Positions 8,738 through 17,024 of a stretch of DNA of 64,000 nucleotides are shown here, piece by piece. The first letter of the stretch is position 1. Each line of letters begins with the position of its first letter. The DNA is from Halodesulfovibrio aestuarii (lineage in GTDB: Bacteria; Desulfobacterota; Desulfovibrionia; Desulfovibrionales; Desulfovibrionaceae), in assembly GCF_050571805.1 (NCBI RefSeq), contig NZ_CP192219.1, one strand, 5' to 3'. The notes under the pieces are model-generated. The model saw only the letters and a list, made by a program, of their open reading frames with translations, ran no database searches and had not been told where the DNA came from. The translations under genes were made by a program, and so were the position numbers.

Positions 8738-8801
8738 CTATGTATTACGGAACGTCTAACGGCTTTAGGATGTTCTGTTTTTTTAATTAATTGGAGGATA
8801 T

Positions 8802-9812
8802 ATGCGCTATTTAATTAAATCCTTTATGATGCTTTTCGTAGCTGCAGTTCTTGTTGTCGGTGCTACATCTATGGAAGCTCAGGCTCGTAAAATTACTCTT
8901 CGCCTTGGTCATCCAATGGCTCCAGGTAACAACGTTACCCTTGGTTATGAGAAATTTAAAGAGCTCGTAGAAGAACGCTCTAACGGCAAGATTCGCGTTC
9001 AACTCTACGGTAATGCGATCCTTGGCAGTGACCGTGTAACCATGGAATCTGCGCAGCGCGGTACTCTTGACCTCGCTTCCAGCTCTTCCCCGAATATGGC
9101 CAACTTCTCAAAAGCATTTATGGTTTTTGACCTTCCGTATGTAACCAGCCCTAAGTACCAGAAAAATCTTTACGCAGCTCTAGATAACGGAGAGCTCGGA
9201 AAGTACCTTGCGGCTGAACTCGAGAAGATCAATCTTAAGCCTATTATGTACAGTGAATACGGCTACCGTAACTTTGTTGCGACTAAGAAAGAGATCAAAT
9301 CAGTGGCAGACCTTGCAAACATGAAAGTGCGTACCACTGCTTCTCCTGTAGAAGTAGCAGTAGCTTCCAAGCTTGGTATGAACCCAACCCCAATCGCTTG
9401 GGGCGAAGTTTACACAGCACTTCAGCAGGGAACAGTTGATGGTGAAGGTAATACTTTCTCCCTTCTCAACGATGCAAAACACACTGAAGTTCTTAAGTAT
9501 GCAATGGATTCTGCTCACAATTACTCAATGCATATTCTTCTTATGAACAAGAAGACGTTCGAAGGTCTTACCCCAGAACTGCAGGAAGCAATTGTTTCTT
9601 CCGGTCGTGACGCTCTTGCTTATCAGCGTGGCATCACTGCTGACCTTGAAGCTAAAGCTGTTGACGCTTTCAAAGCTCAGGGTATCAAAATCCACAAACT
9701 CAGCGACGCTGAACGCGCTGAATTTGTAAAGCTTACCCGCCCTGTCTGGGACGAGTTTTCTAAAGAGATCCCAGCTGATCTTCTCAAGCTTGTTCAGGAC
9801 ACACAGAAGTAG
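8802..9812 (+). CDS. dctP: TRAP transporter solute-binding protein, probably for isethionate
   Basis: Periplasmic DctP-family binding protein of 336 residues. It captures substrate and hands it to the DctQM membrane subunit. A Sec signal peptide covers about residues 1-28 (ending MEAQA). Family features include LGHPMAPGNN at the mature N-terminus, FDLPYVT, the conserved MKVRTT segment whose Arg usually salt-bridges the substrate's acidic group, and IAWGEVYTALQQGTVDGEGN. GGAGG precedes the ATG. Isethionate is assigned from context: the gene is divergent from islA, has a matching sigma-54 promoter and is followed by islB. Equivalent Desulfovibrio transporters are called IseKLM in the literature. 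C4-dicarboxylate or other organosulfonate transport is a less likely alternative. Confidence 0.9.
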   Translation: MRYLIKSFMMLFVAAVLVVGATSMEAQARKITLRLGHPMAPGNNVTLGYEKFKELVEERSNGKIRVQLYGNAILGSDRVTMESAQRGTLDLASSSSPNMANFSKAFMVFDLPYVTSPKYQKNLYAALDNGELGKYLAAELEKINLKPIMYSEYGYRNFVATKKEIKSVADLANMKVRTTASPVEVAVASKLGMNPTPIAWGEVYTALQQGTVDGEGNTFSLLNDAKHTEVLKYAMDSAHNYSMHILLMNKKTFEGLTPELQEAIVSSGRDALAYQRGITADLEAKAVDAFKAQGIKIHKLSDAERAEFVKLTRPVWDEFSKEIPADLLKLVQDTQK

Positions 9813-9814
9813 TT

Positions 9815-9859
9815 CCGTTAAGGGGCAGGCTTCTTAGTCTGTCCCTTTTCATATAACGG
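9815..9859 (+). terminator. Intercistronic hairpin after dctP
   Basis: AAGGGGCAG pairs with CTGTCCCTT, flanked by an outer CCGTTA/TAACGG stem. It is followed by only a short T-stretch, so it probably acts as a partial terminator or stabiliser that raises binding-protein levels above DctQM. Confidence 0.6.
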
Positions 9860-9878
9860 TTCTGCACTAGGAGACACA

Positions 9879-11741
9879 ATGACAACTCTTTCCCAGACCG
9901 CAGAAAAGAAGTCCTGGCTTACCTGGCTGGACGATAACTTTGAGAAACCGTTTCTTTTTACGGGGATGCTCAGCATCATTCTCATTATTACTTTTCAGAC
10001 ATTTTATAGATACATAGGAGCGTACTTTTCTTCCGACGCCAGCGCGGCAATTTGGACTGAGGAGCTCGCTCGTTTCATTTTTATCTGGATTTCATATCTC
10101 GCTATTCCAGTAGCAATTAAAAACCGTAACAATATTCGAGTTGATATCGTTTACGATCGCCTTCCGGTTCGTATTCAGCGAATTAGCTGGATTGTTGTAG
10201 ACCTTTGCTTCCTTATCCTTGTTGCAGTTGTATTTTATATGGGGCTGAACCACCTTGAGATGCTTCTAGATTTTCCTCAGGTAGCACCAGCCACCAACAT
10301 GAGTTATTTCATCCCGTACCTCATTCTTCCTGTCGGCTTTGCACTCATGGGGGTACGTCTGCTTCAGGATATGTACAAGCAAGCAAAAGAATGCGGTTTT
10401 CTGGATACTCTTATCGGATTTGCGTTCACAGCACTTGTCGCAGCTCCGGTACTTATTAGTGAAGATCTGAACACCCTTCCTGTGCTGTTCGGTTACTTCC
10501 TCCTTTTCCTCGTAATTGGTGTACCTATCTCCATTGGTTTAGGGCTTGCAGCTACTGCAACCATTTACGCAACCGGAACTCTGCCGATTGAGTATGTGGC
10601 ACAGATTACATTCACATCCATCGACAGTTTCCCGATCATGGCTATCCCGTTCTTTATTGCAGCGGGCGTGTTTATGGGGGCCGGTGGTCTTTCCAAACGC
10701 CTTTTGAGCCTTGCTGATGAGATGCTCGGTTCTTTACACGGCGGTATGGCTCTAGCCACTATTGCCACTTGCATGTTCTTTGCTGCTATCTCCGGCTCCG
10801 GTCCTGCAACCGTAGCAGCGATCGGATCTTTGACCATTCCGGCGATGGTTGAGCGTGGATACGATAAGCTCTTTGCTGCTGCTATTGTCGCAGCATCTGG
10901 TGCTATTGGCGTTATGATCCCGCCATCTAACCCGTTTGTAGTATATGGTGTATCTGCACAGGTATCCATTGGTAAGCTTTTCATGGGCGGCATTGTTCCA
11001 GGTATTCTTACCGGCCTTGCGCTTATGACATATGCCTACATTTACTCTAGGAAACGTGGTTGGAAAGGCGAACAAAGAGAACGTAATGCATCTACGTTCA
11101 TACATGCATTTTGGGATGCTAAGTGGGCGCTCATGGTTCCTGTAATTATCCTTGGTGGTATTTACGGTGGATTTATGACTCCTACCGAAGCTGCAGCACT
11201 TGCAGCGTTTTACGGTCTTATTGTTGGTGTGTTCGTGTACCGCGAACTTAACTTCAGCAACCTGATGCCAAGCTTCATGGAAGCTTGTTCTACGTCAGCG
11301 ATCGTAATCGTGCTTATGGCGATGGCTACCATTTTCGGTAACATCATGACCATTGAGCAGGTGCCTACAACAATCGCAAATGCGATGATGAGTCTCACCA
11401 GTAACAAGCTGATGATTTTGTTCCTCATCAACATTCTTCTCCTGATTGTTGGCACCTTTATGGAAGCTCTTGCAGCTATCGTTATTCTTACTCCAATTCT
11501 TCTCCCTATTGTGATGAAAGTTGGCGTAGATCCTGTCCACTTCGGTATTGTAATGGTAGTTAACCTTGCTGTCGGCTTTGTAACTCCGCCTGTTGGCGTA
11601 AACCTCTTCGTTGCAAGTGGTGTTGCAGACGCTAAAATTGAAAAGCTTTCCAAAGTGGCAATGCCGCTTGTAGGGCTTATGATAGCGGTTCTTTTACTGA
11701 TTACTTACTTCCCGGCAATTCCTCTACTTTTTGTAGATTAA
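9879..11741 (+). CDS. TRAP transporter fused small and large membrane subunits (DctQM)
   Basis: 620-residue inner-membrane protein joining the two TRAP membrane subunits. Residues 1-175 are DctQ-like: four helices, with WTEELARFIFIWISYL, a hallmark of the small subunit. Residues from about 195 onward are the DctM domain with many helices and the signatures PIAMAI-like IDSFPIMAIPFFIAAGVFM, GSGPATVAAIG and GVMIPPSNPFVVYG, and a C-terminal second scoop with TPPVGVNLFVASG. DctM drives sodium-coupled uptake of the substrate delivered by DctP. Fused Q-M proteins are a known TRAP variant. An AGGAG ribosome site precedes the ATG. Isethionate is the inferred substrate. Confidence 0.93.
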   Translation: MTTLSQTAEKKSWLTWLDDNFEKPFLFTGMLSIILIITFQTFYRYIGAYFSSDASAAIWTEELARFIFIWISYLAIPVAIKNRNNIRVDIVYDRLPVRIQRISWIVVDLCFLILVAVVFYMGLNHLEMLLDFPQVAPATNMSYFIPYLILPVGFALMGVRLLQDMYKQAKECGFLDTLIGFAFTALVAAPVLISEDLNTLPVLFGYFLLFLVIGVPISIGLGLAATATIYATGTLPIEYVAQITFTSIDSFPIMAIPFFIAAGVFMGAGGLSKRLLSLADEMLGSLHGGMALATIATCMFFAAISGSGPATVAAIGSLTIPAMVERGYDKLFAAAIVAASGAIGVMIPPSNPFVVYGVSAQVSIGKLFMGGIVPGILTGLALMTYAYIYSRKRGWKGEQRERNASTFIHAFWDAKWALMVPVIILGGIYGGFMTPTEAAALAAFYGLIVGVFVYRELNFSNLMPSFMEACSTSAIVIVLMAMATIFGNIMTIEQVPTTIANAMMSLTSNKLMILFLINILLLIVGTFMEALAAIVILTPILLPIVMKVGVDPVHFGIVMVVNLAVGFVTPPVGVNLFVASGVADAKIEKLSKVAMPLVGLMIAVLLLITYFPAIPLLFVD

Positions 11742-11747
11742 CTTAAG

Positions 11748-11788
11748 AAAAAACGGACGTCTGTTCACCTATACGGGCGTCCGTTTTC
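11748..11788 (+). terminator. Hairpin between dctQM and islB
   Basis: AAAACGGACG (11750-11759) pairs with CGTCCGTTTT (11778-11787). The 3' arm ends in T4 then CCC, so read-through into islB is likely; it probably sets lower activase expression. Confidence 0.65.
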
Positions 11789-11828
11789 CCTAATCAGAAA
11801 AAACTGCTTAACTTACAGGATTACTGCA

Positions 11829-12743
11829 ATGACTCAAAAAGAAATTTTAAACACAACTGGTCAAGTCTTCAATATTCAGAAATACTCCGTGCATGACGGG
11901 CCGGGAATTCGTACCGTTGTTTTTCTGAAAGGCTGTCCTCTTTCGTGTAAGTGGTGCAGTAACCCAGAATCTCAGTCTTTTAAACCTCAGCTTGCTTACA
12001 ACCCGGGTAAGTGTTTGACTCTTTCAAAATGTCTGCGTTGTGCAGAGGTTTGTACTGCCGGTTCTCTCACTCAGGGAAAAGACGATAAAATCGCTGTATA
12101 CTGGAATACCTGTACAAACTGCATGGCGTGCGCCGAGGCGTGTCCTGCTGGTGCACTGATTAGCTACGGCAAAGAGATGACTGTGAAAGAAGCCATCGAT
12201 TCCGTAGAAAAAGACGCAATGTTTTATGCACGTTCCGGAGGCGGCCTTACACTTGGTGGTGGAGAGCCGTTTGCTCAGCCTACGTTTGCTATTGCCTTGC
12301 TTAAAGAAGCAAAACGTCGCTACATTAAAACTGCAGTAGAAACCTGTGGTCATGTTCAGACAGAAACTCTTGTTGAAGCAGGTAAATATCTGAACTACGT
12401 GATGATGGATATTAAGAGCATGGATCCGCAAAAGCACAAAGAATTTTGTGGTGTAAACAACGAACTTATTCTGAAGAACATTAAAGCACTGCGCGAAGCT
12501 CATCCAAAACTTACAATTCGCGTCCGTACTCCGGTAATTCCGGGCTTTAACGACACGCCTGAAGATATTCAGGCTATTGTTGATTACATCAAAGACCTTG
12601 GCGTAGAATACGAATTGCTCGCATATCACCGCCTTGGTACTCAGAAGTACACTAACCTTGGTCGTGAGTACCCAATGGGCGATGTATCTCTTGATAACGA
12701 AGTATTCCTTCCGCTTGTGGAAATCGCAAAACAAGTCGGTTAA
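11829..12743 (+). CDS. islB: Isethionate sulfite-lyase activating enzyme (radical SAM)
   Basis: Glycyl-radical-enzyme activase of 304 residues. It uses S-adenosylmethionine and a [4Fe-4S] cluster to abstract hydrogen from the glycine of IslA (Gly801). The radical SAM motif is C-x3-C-x2-C at Cys36, Cys40 and Cys43 (KGCPLSCKWCSN). A ferredoxin-like insert with two more [4Fe-4S] motifs follows (Cys62/68/71/75 and Cys95/98/101/105), as in the class of activases that serve CutC, HypD and IslA. GGGLTLGGGEP is the SAM-binding region. Partner assignment rests on gene order; no other glycyl radical enzyme is visible in the window. Confidence 0.94.
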   Translation: MTQKEILNTTGQVFNIQKYSVHDGPGIRTVVFLKGCPLSCKWCSNPESQSFKPQLAYNPGKCLTLSKCLRCAEVCTAGSLTQGKDDKIAVYWNTCTNCMACAEACPAGALISYGKEMTVKEAIDSVEKDAMFYARSGGGLTLGGGEPFAQPTFAIALLKEAKRRYIKTAVETCGHVQTETLVEAGKYLNYVMMDIKSMDPQKHKEFCGVNNELILKNIKALREAHPKLTIRVRTPVIPGFNDTPEDIQAIVDYIKDLGVEYELLAYHRLGTQKYTNLGREYPMGDVSLDNEVFLPLVEIAKQVG

Positions 12744-12797
12744 CATTCGAGTAAAACGAAAGTACCTTCGGCTTCGGGGGAAACCTGTCTTACAGTA

Positions 12798-12837
12798 ACT
12801 GTCTGTGCAGGCTGCGAAAGCAGCCTGCACAGACAGT
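12798..12837 (+). promoter_or_regulatory. Perfect 18-bp hairpin with GAAA tetraloop between islB and the regulator
   Basis: 12798-12815 pairs perfectly with 12820-12837 around a GAAA loop. No T-run follows, and the regulator's ribosome site (GGAGAAGG) begins a few bases later, so this is not a simple terminator. It may stabilise or mark a processing point in the mRNA. Confidence 0.75.
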
Positions 12838-12855
12838 ATTCAGGGAGAAGGGGTT

Positions 12856-14256
12856 ATGGTGGATAATACCTATTTAGATAAAATTGGAGCTTCAGTCCGG
12901 CACATCTTTGAAGTACTGGATGATGGCATCTATATTACGGATAAGGACGGCAAAACGCTGTTTGTAAACTCCATGTATGAGCGCCTTACCGGTCTTACTG
13001 AGGGCGAATTACGTGGTAAGGATGTCCGGTATCTAAAAGACAGCGGCATTTTTGATGCTGTTCTTAACCCTGAAATTGTAAAAACAGGTAAACCTGCGAC
13101 TGTTGTTCAGCAGCTAAAGACCGGTAAGAGACTTGTTTTGCGAGGCTTTCCTGTTTTTGATGACGACGGTGATCTTGTACTCGTTGTTACTCTCGCGCGT
13201 GACATTACGCTCATCGGGCAAATGCGTAAGCAGATAGCCCAGCAAAAAGAACAAATTTCTCTGTTTTCCAGAAAACTCGCACACCTGACATCTCAGGATT
13301 CTACGGATCATAATCCTGACAATATGTTTTTTGATTCTCAGGTGCAGAAGCTTGTGGCCCTTATTAAGCGCATTGCAGAAACTGACGCCACCATGCTTCT
13401 GCTTGGTGAAACTGGTGTTGGTAAGGACTGGTTTGCGCGTCTGGCTCATGACAGCAGTCCACGCAGGGACGAAATGTTCCTGAAGGTTGACTGTGGCAGT
13501 ATCTCTGAAAATCTTATTGAATCTGAACTGTTCGGGTATGCGCCTGGAGCATTCACTGGTGCTACTTCTAAGGGCAAGCCTGGTCATTTTGAAATGGCTA
13601 ACCGCGGAACGGTTTTTCTTGATGAAATCGGTGAACTTCCGCTTTCCATGCAGGCTAAGTTATTACGCGTCCTGCAAGACCAGGAAGTTGTGCGCGTTGG
13701 TGCATCCGTAGCTAAAAAAGTTGATGTGCGCATTATCGCTGCAACAAACCGTAATTTGGAAGAAGAAGTACGCAAGGGCAATTTTCGAAGTGACTTATTC
13801 TACCGCTTGCGTGTAGCAGTTGTTGAGATTCCACCGCTTCGTGAGCGTACTGAAATGATCCCCGGTCTTGTTGAACATTTTCTTTCTATCTACGGTGAAA
13901 AATACAAGAAAGACATCATTTGTGCCCGTGATGCAATGCAACTGCTGCTTAAATACCGCTGGCCGGGCAATATCCGTGAGCTAGAGAATCTTGTTCAGAG
14001 CCTTGTTGTAACGTTGGAACACTCTGAAATTACAGCAAATGACCTGCCGCCTTCCATTAACTCCCGCCACCCGATGGATTGTCTGCCAAACGTTGAGCTT
14101 GATGCAAAAGACGACGGAAAGTCGTTGAAAGAAATTATGGCAGATCTGGAGCGCCGTGTTATTCAACAGGCTCTTGATACGTATGGCTCTGTGAATAAAG
14201 CCTCAGAAGTGCTGAAAGTAAACAGAACTACTATTTTCCGTAAGATGAAGCAGTAG
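12856..14256 (+). CDS. Sigma-54-dependent transcriptional activator with PAS sensor, probable regulator of isethionate genes
   Basis: 466-residue enhancer-binding protein. Domains: PAS sensor (about 10-115, with LDDGIYITDKDGKTLFVN), a coiled linker (RKQIAQQKEQISL), the AAA+ domain with Walker A GETGVGKD (183-190), the sigma-54-contacting GAFTGA loop (231-236), Walker B GTVFLDEIGELP and the RLRVAVVEIPPLRER region, then a Fis-type helix-turn-helix at the C-terminus (NKASEVLKVNRTTIFRKM). The ATG at 12856 follows GGAGAAGG; a longer frame would start inside the upstream hairpin. The absence of a receiver domain suggests a small molecule, perhaps isethionate or a product, is sensed through PAS. The flanking genes and the two sigma-54 promoters make it the likely activator of islA and dctP. 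Confidence 0.9.
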   Translation: MVDNTYLDKIGASVRHIFEVLDDGIYITDKDGKTLFVNSMYERLTGLTEGELRGKDVRYLKDSGIFDAVLNPEIVKTGKPATVVQQLKTGKRLVLRGFPVFDDDGDLVLVVTLARDITLIGQMRKQIAQQKEQISLFSRKLAHLTSQDSTDHNPDNMFFDSQVQKLVALIKRIAETDATMLLLGETGVGKDWFARLAHDSSPRRDEMFLKVDCGSISENLIESELFGYAPGAFTGATSKGKPGHFEMANRGTVFLDEIGELPLSMQAKLLRVLQDQEVVRVGASVAKKVDVRIIAATNRNLEEEVRKGNFRSDLFYRLRVAVVEIPPLRERTEMIPGLVEHFLSIYGEKYKKDIICARDAMQLLLKYRWPGNIRELENLVQSLVVTLEHSEITANDLPPSINSRHPMDCLPNVELDAKDDGKSLKEIMADLERRVIQQALDTYGSVNKASEVLKVNRTTIFRKMKQ

Positions 14257-14281
14257 CTCTGGTTCGTCGAAAAATTACACA

Positions 14282-15019
14282 ATGGAACACTTACTATTTA
14301 TTGCGATGGGATGGTTTGTCGGCGGCTTTGTAAATGGTCTAGCCGGCTTTGGCGCTGCCATGGTTGCCATGCCAATCATCAGCTACGTAATGGACGTATC
14401 ACTACTCGTACCCAGTGCAACAATGATTGTGCTAACGTTGAACTGCCATGCAGGGTGGATTTATCGCAAGCATATTGAGTGGCGGTATACAAAGACGTTG
14501 CTTCTGGGAGCTATTCCCGGTGTTGTATTAAGCGCGTATGCCTTACAGTTTGCACCGGAGCTGCTGCTCAGGTTTGGCATGGGGGCATTTGTTGCTTTTT
14601 ATGCTGTCTGGAGTTTGTTTTTTGAAAAGAAAGAAGGGCGGGTGATAAATCCTGCGTGGGGCTACGTTGCCGGTGTTATGTCGAGCTCTCTAGGGATGGC
14701 ATTCAGCTTTAATGGCCCGCCGCTTGCAGTGTATACCGCATACTGTGGCTGTCCCAAAAATGCTGTAAAGGCGATTCTCAGTGCGGGGTTTATTTTAACC
14801 GGCGTGCTTATCGTTTCTACACAGGTCGTAATCGGTAATATTGATATATACGCGCTTACTTTGTACGCAGTATCTGTTCCAGCTGTTGTCTGCGGAAGCA
14901 AGCTGGGGATTTATCTTTCAGGATTTATTTCAGAAGCATCATACCGAAAATTTTTCTTTGTGTTGATGGCAGTTCTTGGATTGAAGATTGCTGGAAACGC
15001 ACTGCAGTTTTTATTATAA
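14282..15019 (+). CDS. TSUP-family membrane transporter (TauE/SafE-like, putative sulfite/sulfonate permease)
   Basis: 245-residue polytopic membrane protein of the sulfite exporter TauE/SafE family. It opens with GWFVGGFVNGLAGFGAAMVAMP, the first of the two repeated G-rich motifs, and the second half has a matching SSLGMAFSFNGPPLAVY. About seven to eight hydrophobic segments. It starts 25 bases after the regulator stops, so it is probably the last gene of the isethionate operon, ahead of a strong terminator. IslA releases sulfite, so export of excess sulfite is a reasonable role; import of a sulfur compound is the alternative. No clear ribosome site. Confidence 0.82.
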   Translation: MEHLLFIAMGWFVGGFVNGLAGFGAAMVAMPIISYVMDVSLLVPSATMIVLTLNCHAGWIYRKHIEWRYTKTLLLGAIPGVVLSAYALQFAPELLLRFGMGAFVAFYAVWSLFFEKKEGRVINPAWGYVAGVMSSSLGMAFSFNGPPLAVYTAYCGCPKNAVKAILSAGFILTGVLIVSTQVVIGNIDIYALTLYAVSVPAVVCGSKLGIYLSGFISEASYRKFFFVLMAVLGLKIAGNALQFLL

Positions 15020-15354
15020 GTTGGTTCGCTGCAAGGCTATTTATATTTTTTTTACAAAGTGTTTTTTGAACGTATACATTGAGTGGCCAATTTATAATAG
15101 CCTATGAGGCATGTTTTCATGTCACACATCACTCCCGTTTGATTGAGCCGGTTCTGTTGCTTTCTAGTATGCTAAGCAACGGAATCGGCTCGTGTTTTTT
15201 TATCCTGTTATGTTGGTTTGTAAAGAAGCAGAAAATCCCAGTATTCTCTTTACAGGGGGTCAGGTACCACCAAGATTGTTGGTGGATATCCCTGATAGTG
15301 GTTGGGATGCTTTTTAAAAGAATTATTCCTTAAATTTTCGGAAGGTATTGTTGC
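15020..15354. other. Intergenic region with the isethionate operon terminator
   Basis: 335 bases. The centre holds a long terminator hairpin (15145-15199). A TTG-initiated 84-codon frame (15079-15333) runs through that hairpin and is not supported as a gene. The last 60 bases should hold the promoter of the DUF4125 gene, but I see no clear -35/-10 pair. Confidence 0.6.
15145..15199 (+). terminator. Terminator of the isethionate operon
   Basis: 18-base arms (15145-15162 and 15174-15191) with two wobble/mismatch positions, then GTG and seven T. One of the strongest terminators in the window. Confidence 0.9.
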
Positions 15355-15924
15355 ATGGAAACCAATCATAATCGTGAAGAATTGATTCATGATGTAATTG
15401 AACGCGAGCTGGCTATGTTTCTTAATACTAAAAATATGGGTGGCACAGCTTCCTGTCAGGAAAATCCTGATATGTTCCGTCGGTGGCGGTGGATGATTTT
15501 TTCTGTATTGTCAGATGAATATATTGGATCGTACAATGATGATCTTATTGAAGCTGAACGCGTCGGGCGTAACTTTATGACTGAGAAATATGCCCGTATG
15601 GATGATCTTATTCCGTGTGTTTCTCCCAACATGGATAAAGTCCGGAAGATAACTGCAACAGAGCGTGTATGGATGCAGGAGTTGCTTCAGGAATTTCCTT
15701 TGTTATTCCCTCAATCTCTTGCTCGATTTGATATGTATTTCCCTGCAGAAATGGAGACGTTGTCCGAGCGCAGTCTTGATTTATATCAGGCGTGTGTGGA
15801 TAGCGCTCTAAGCCGTGGTGAGAACTTGGCTCGTAAACGTTACTCTAATTTTTATGCTCGAATGGGATTAGGTACGCTTGAAGAGTTAGAAGCTCGCAGA
15901 CGTGAAAAACTTCATCAGAGTTAG
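15355..15924 (+). CDS. DUF4125 family protein
   Basis: 189-residue soluble protein resembling the DUF4125 family, whose N-terminal half carries a conserved MGGTASCQENPDMFRRWRW-like segment (residues 28-46) followed by a helical region. No catalytic motif is obvious. GGAAGG precedes the ATG. The next gene, a DUF4037 protein with nucleotidyltransferase-like residues, begins 23 bases downstream with its own ribosome site; from memory these two families are often neighbours, so they probably act together. Function is unknown. Family assignment is by recalled sequence pattern and should be checked with a profile search. Confidence 0.75.
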   Translation: METNHNREELIHDVIERELAMFLNTKNMGGTASCQENPDMFRRWRWMIFSVLSDEYIGSYNDDLIEAERVGRNFMTEKYARMDDLIPCVSPNMDKVRKITATERVWMQELLQEFPLLFPQSLARFDMYFPAEMETLSERSLDLYQACVDSALSRGENLARKRYSNFYARMGLGTLEELEARRREKLHQS

Positions 15925-15947
15925 CGTGTAGAAAAGAAGGTGGATCC

Positions 15948-16898
15948 ATGCAAGGGTTAACGTTATCACGAGAATTTTATCACGAGATTGTGGCTCCGAT
16001 GCTGCAACTCGAGTTGCCGGACTATATCAATCAGCTCGCTATTGGTCTTGTCGGTGAAGGGTCTGAATGTTTTGGGTTTGATGATGAATTTTCGCAAGAT
16101 CATGATTGGGGAGCTGGACTTTGTGTATGGGCTTCGGAGTCAATAGCTGCTCAAGTTGAACCTCTTTTGGAGTCTGTTTTTGCAAGACTGCCTTCAAAAT
16201 TTAAGGGGTGTCCGGTGCGGATGGCTCCACCGTTGCGAAATGGACGCGTAGGACTGTTCACTACTGAAGGATTTTTCAAACGCTTTATTAACAGCGGGCA
16301 ACCTCTCTCGACTTGGCAGCAATGGTATACAGTGCCTGAGCATTTTTTAGCTGTCGCAACAAACGGTGAGGTGTTTGCTGATCCATGTGGGGAATTCACC
16401 GCATTCCGTAATGCTCTGCTTGAATTTTACCCTGACGATGTCATGAAGAAAAAACTTGCGGCTCGTTTGGCTGTTATGGCGCAGAGTGGACAGTATAATG
16501 CACTACGTATGCTTAAGCGTAACGATGCCGCAGCGTTACTTGCTGTATCGCGTTTTGTAGAATCCACAATAGCTGCATTATACTTGATGCATGGTAAATA
16601 CATGCCGTTTTACAAGTGGGCATTTCGCGGAATGAATGATCTTCCTGACGGGGAATCCATTGCTGCAAAACTCAATGGTGTATTGTCACTGGATATTACA
16701 CAGGGTGCAGATGTACTTAGTACAGCTGAAGCAGCAATAGAAGCTGTCTGTGTGGAAATAGTAGCATTATTACAGAGAAAAGGATTGAGTCGTAGCAAAG
16801 AGATTTGGCTTATGACACAGGCTGAGGTGATTCAGAGACAGATCGAGAATCCTCAGATTAGGAATTTGCCAGTACTGCATGGAGTACAATGCAGCTAG
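15948..16898 (+). CDS. DUF4037 family protein, nucleotidyltransferase-like
   Basis: 316-residue cytosolic protein. Residues 36-53 (GEGSECFGFDDEFSQDHD) resemble the DUF4037 signature, a variant of the nucleotidyltransferase G-S-x-n-D-x-D pattern, with Ser39, Asp45/Asp46 and Asp51/Asp53 as candidate metal-binding or catalytic residues. The remainder is mainly helical. An AGAAGG ribosome site lies just before the ATG. Paired with the DUF4125 gene upstream and closed by a terminator, forming a two-gene operon. Possible roles include nucleotide transfer to a small molecule or protein; none is established here. Confidence 0.78.
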   Translation: MQGLTLSREFYHEIVAPMLQLELPDYINQLAIGLVGEGSECFGFDDEFSQDHDWGAGLCVWASESIAAQVEPLLESVFARLPSKFKGCPVRMAPPLRNGRVGLFTTEGFFKRFINSGQPLSTWQQWYTVPEHFLAVATNGEVFADPCGEFTAFRNALLEFYPDDVMKKKLAARLAVMAQSGQYNALRMLKRNDAAALLAVSRFVESTIAALYLMHGKYMPFYKWAFRGMNDLPDGESIAAKLNGVLSLDITQGADVLSTAEAAIEAVCVEIVALLQRKGLSRSKEIWLMTQAEVIQRQIENPQIRNLPVLHGVQCS

Positions 16899-16934
16899 TT
16901 TTTATGCAGATTAGAAGTCAGCATATTGAATATG

Positions 16935-16973
16935 AAAAAGGGCAGCCCTAGGAATGTGGGCAGCCCTTTTTTT
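16935..16973 (+). terminator. Terminator of the DUF4125/DUF4037 operon
   Basis: AAAAGGGC (16936-16943) pairs with GCCCTTTT (16963-16970), with four more pairs inside one mismatch, followed by TTT. It can also serve the convergent TetR gene. Confidence 0.85.
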
Positions 16974-17024
16974 ATAATGGTAGCGCAGTGTTAGTTGTAA
17001 CCACTGCAAAGATTTAGCAACAGC

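Larger units (their letters stand above)
7360..8801. other. 1.4-kb regulatory gap between divergent islA and dctP
   Basis: Unusually long divergent gap with no convincing gene. It contains outward-facing sigma-54 promoters for islA (7556-7571, minus) and dctP (8722-8737, plus), a hairpin in the islA leader, and repeated TGCAA/TTGCA elements (near 7864, 7924, 7950, 8339-8374, 8427-8464) that are candidate enhancer sites. The remainder is AT-rich and low in complexity (T-runs near 8240, 8330 and 8470; G-rich patch 7628-7650). A 73-codon frame at 7918-8139 has no ribosome site and no recognisable product. Confidence 0.8.

Noticed and set aside
15079..15333. 84-codon TTG-started frame after the TSUP gene
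   Set aside because: It runs through the operon's terminator hairpin and has no ribosome site.
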